Shown in pieces: positions 22,376 to 22,612 of a stretch of 22,612 nucleotides of DNA. Numbering within the stretch: position 1 is the stretch's first letter; each line of letters begins with the position of its first letter. A model generated the notes under the pieces. The model saw only the letters and a program-made list of their open reading frames with translations. It was not told the origin of the DNA and did not search any database. Source of the DNA: Bdellovibrionales bacterium (GTDB lineage Bacteria; Bdellovibrionota; Bdellovibrionia; Bdellovibrionales; UBA1609); assembly GCA_027451425.1 (NCBI GenBank), contig DAIDJH010000001.1, positions 1 through 22,612 of the forward strand, written 5' to 3'. The position numbers were made by a program, and so were the translations under genes.

Positions 22376-22612
22376 GTGAAATTGAAACTTTTCAGCATTT
22401 TACTGTTGAACTGTATGTTCATTGGCATCGCGCTCACCGGCTTTATGTTTGTGGGTTGCGTGCGGGCTCCCGTGCGAAATGCCGAGCAGGCAATGCGGGC
22501 GACGTCCACACCGAAATTGGATGACGATCAAAGTTTCGTCAATTTAGACAAAGCGATCGAGCGCGACCTTGACGGAATAAGGAAAAAAATGGCGGCAGGC
22601 CGGCTGACGATG
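22376..22612 (+). CDS. N-terminus of a lipoprotein, possibly MltA-type lytic transglycosylase (runs off the right edge)
   Basis: 79 residues visible, open to the window end. It begins with GTG at 22376 (ATG at 22415 is an alternative but would remove most of the signal). The basic start VKLK, a hydrophobic core and FVGC (Cys28) form a lipoprotein signal, with Phe at -3 being slightly unusual. The mature start (APVRNAEQAMR, then PKLDDDQSFVNLDKAIERDL) resembles, from memory, the leader region of delta-proteobacterial MltA-like proteins. The catalytic MltA and 3D domains would lie outside the window, so the enzyme call is tentative. A GGAGTAGGG purine stretch lies about 16 bases before the GTG, rather far for a ribosome site. 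Confidence 0.6.
   Translation, partial: MKLKLFSILLLNCMFIGIALTGFMFVGCVRAPVRNAEQAMRATSTPKLDDDQSFVNLDKAIERDLDGIRKKMAAGRLTM

Noticed and set aside
1..22612. CRISPR arrays, insertion sequences, phage genes, toxin-antitoxin pairs or defence systems
   Set aside because: No repeat-spacer pattern, transposase, integrase, attachment repeats or defence-type domains were seen; gene content is metabolic and envelope-related throughout.

Overview
The window looks like an ordinary chromosomal stretch of an aerobic Gram-negative bacterium of roughly balanced GC content. The evidence is an oxygen-dependent coproporphyrinogen oxidase, several lipobox lipoproteins, two c-haem lipoproteins, and an OmpA/glycine-zipper lipoprotein. 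The gene mix (COQ8-like ABC1 kinase, eukaryote-type BCAT, fungal-type GH15 glucoamylase, fused E1 alpha/beta) makes me think of Bdellovibrionota or relatives. That placement is inference only. I see no phage, IS, CRISPR or tRNA gene, and no gene-free stretch over 300 bases.

Layout. 1-389 (-): 5' part of a branched-chain aminotransferase. 558-2133 (+): an exported charged coiled-coil protein and a di-c-haem lipoprotein. 2163-4361 (-): hemF followed, with no gap, by a COQ8-like ABC1 kinase gene. 4408-6524 (+): feoA-feoB with a 4-base overlap. 6635-7132 (+): a small exported four-cysteine protein behind a near-consensus promoter. 7171-10483 (+): a haem/TPR lipoprotein, a CBS-pair protein and a membrane-anchored glutamate-synthase-like FMN/Fe-S protein. 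10515-12979 (-): typA and a glycine-zipper OmpA lipoprotein. 12980-13186: a dense typA control region. 13187-14128 (-): nitronate-monooxygenase-like flavoprotein. 14162-14725 (+): Bcp/PrxQ peroxiredoxin with a histone-H1-like tail. 14787-16806 (+): exported Cys-phosphatase and GH15 glucoamylase, nearly abutting. 16825-17994 (-): glutaryl-CoA-dehydrogenase-like enzyme. 18138-21475 (+): fused 2-oxoacid dehydrogenase E1 overlapping a FabD-like acyltransferase. 21485-22213 (-): zinc-ribbon/TM/TPR protein. 22376-22612 (+): start of a lipoprotein, perhaps MltA-like.

Themes. Iron, haem and quinone functions cluster at 1.4-6.5 kb (di-haem protein, COQ8-like kinase, HemF, FeoAB), and a further c-haem protein follows at 7.2 kb. 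Acyl-CoA metabolism lies at 16.8-21.5 kb, with a BCAT at the far left edge. The observations I rate most worth following are: (1) the E1 fusion overlapping a FabD-like acyltransferase that keeps Ser/His but seems to have lost the malonate-binding Arg; (2) the typA leader, with a promoter set in a dyad and two 18-bp direct repeats; (3) the exported phosphatase-glucoamylase pair; (4) a cytochrome-c'-like domain fused to TPR-like helices; (5) a peroxiredoxin with a histone-like tail. All homology calls come from motif recognition by eye; no search was run.
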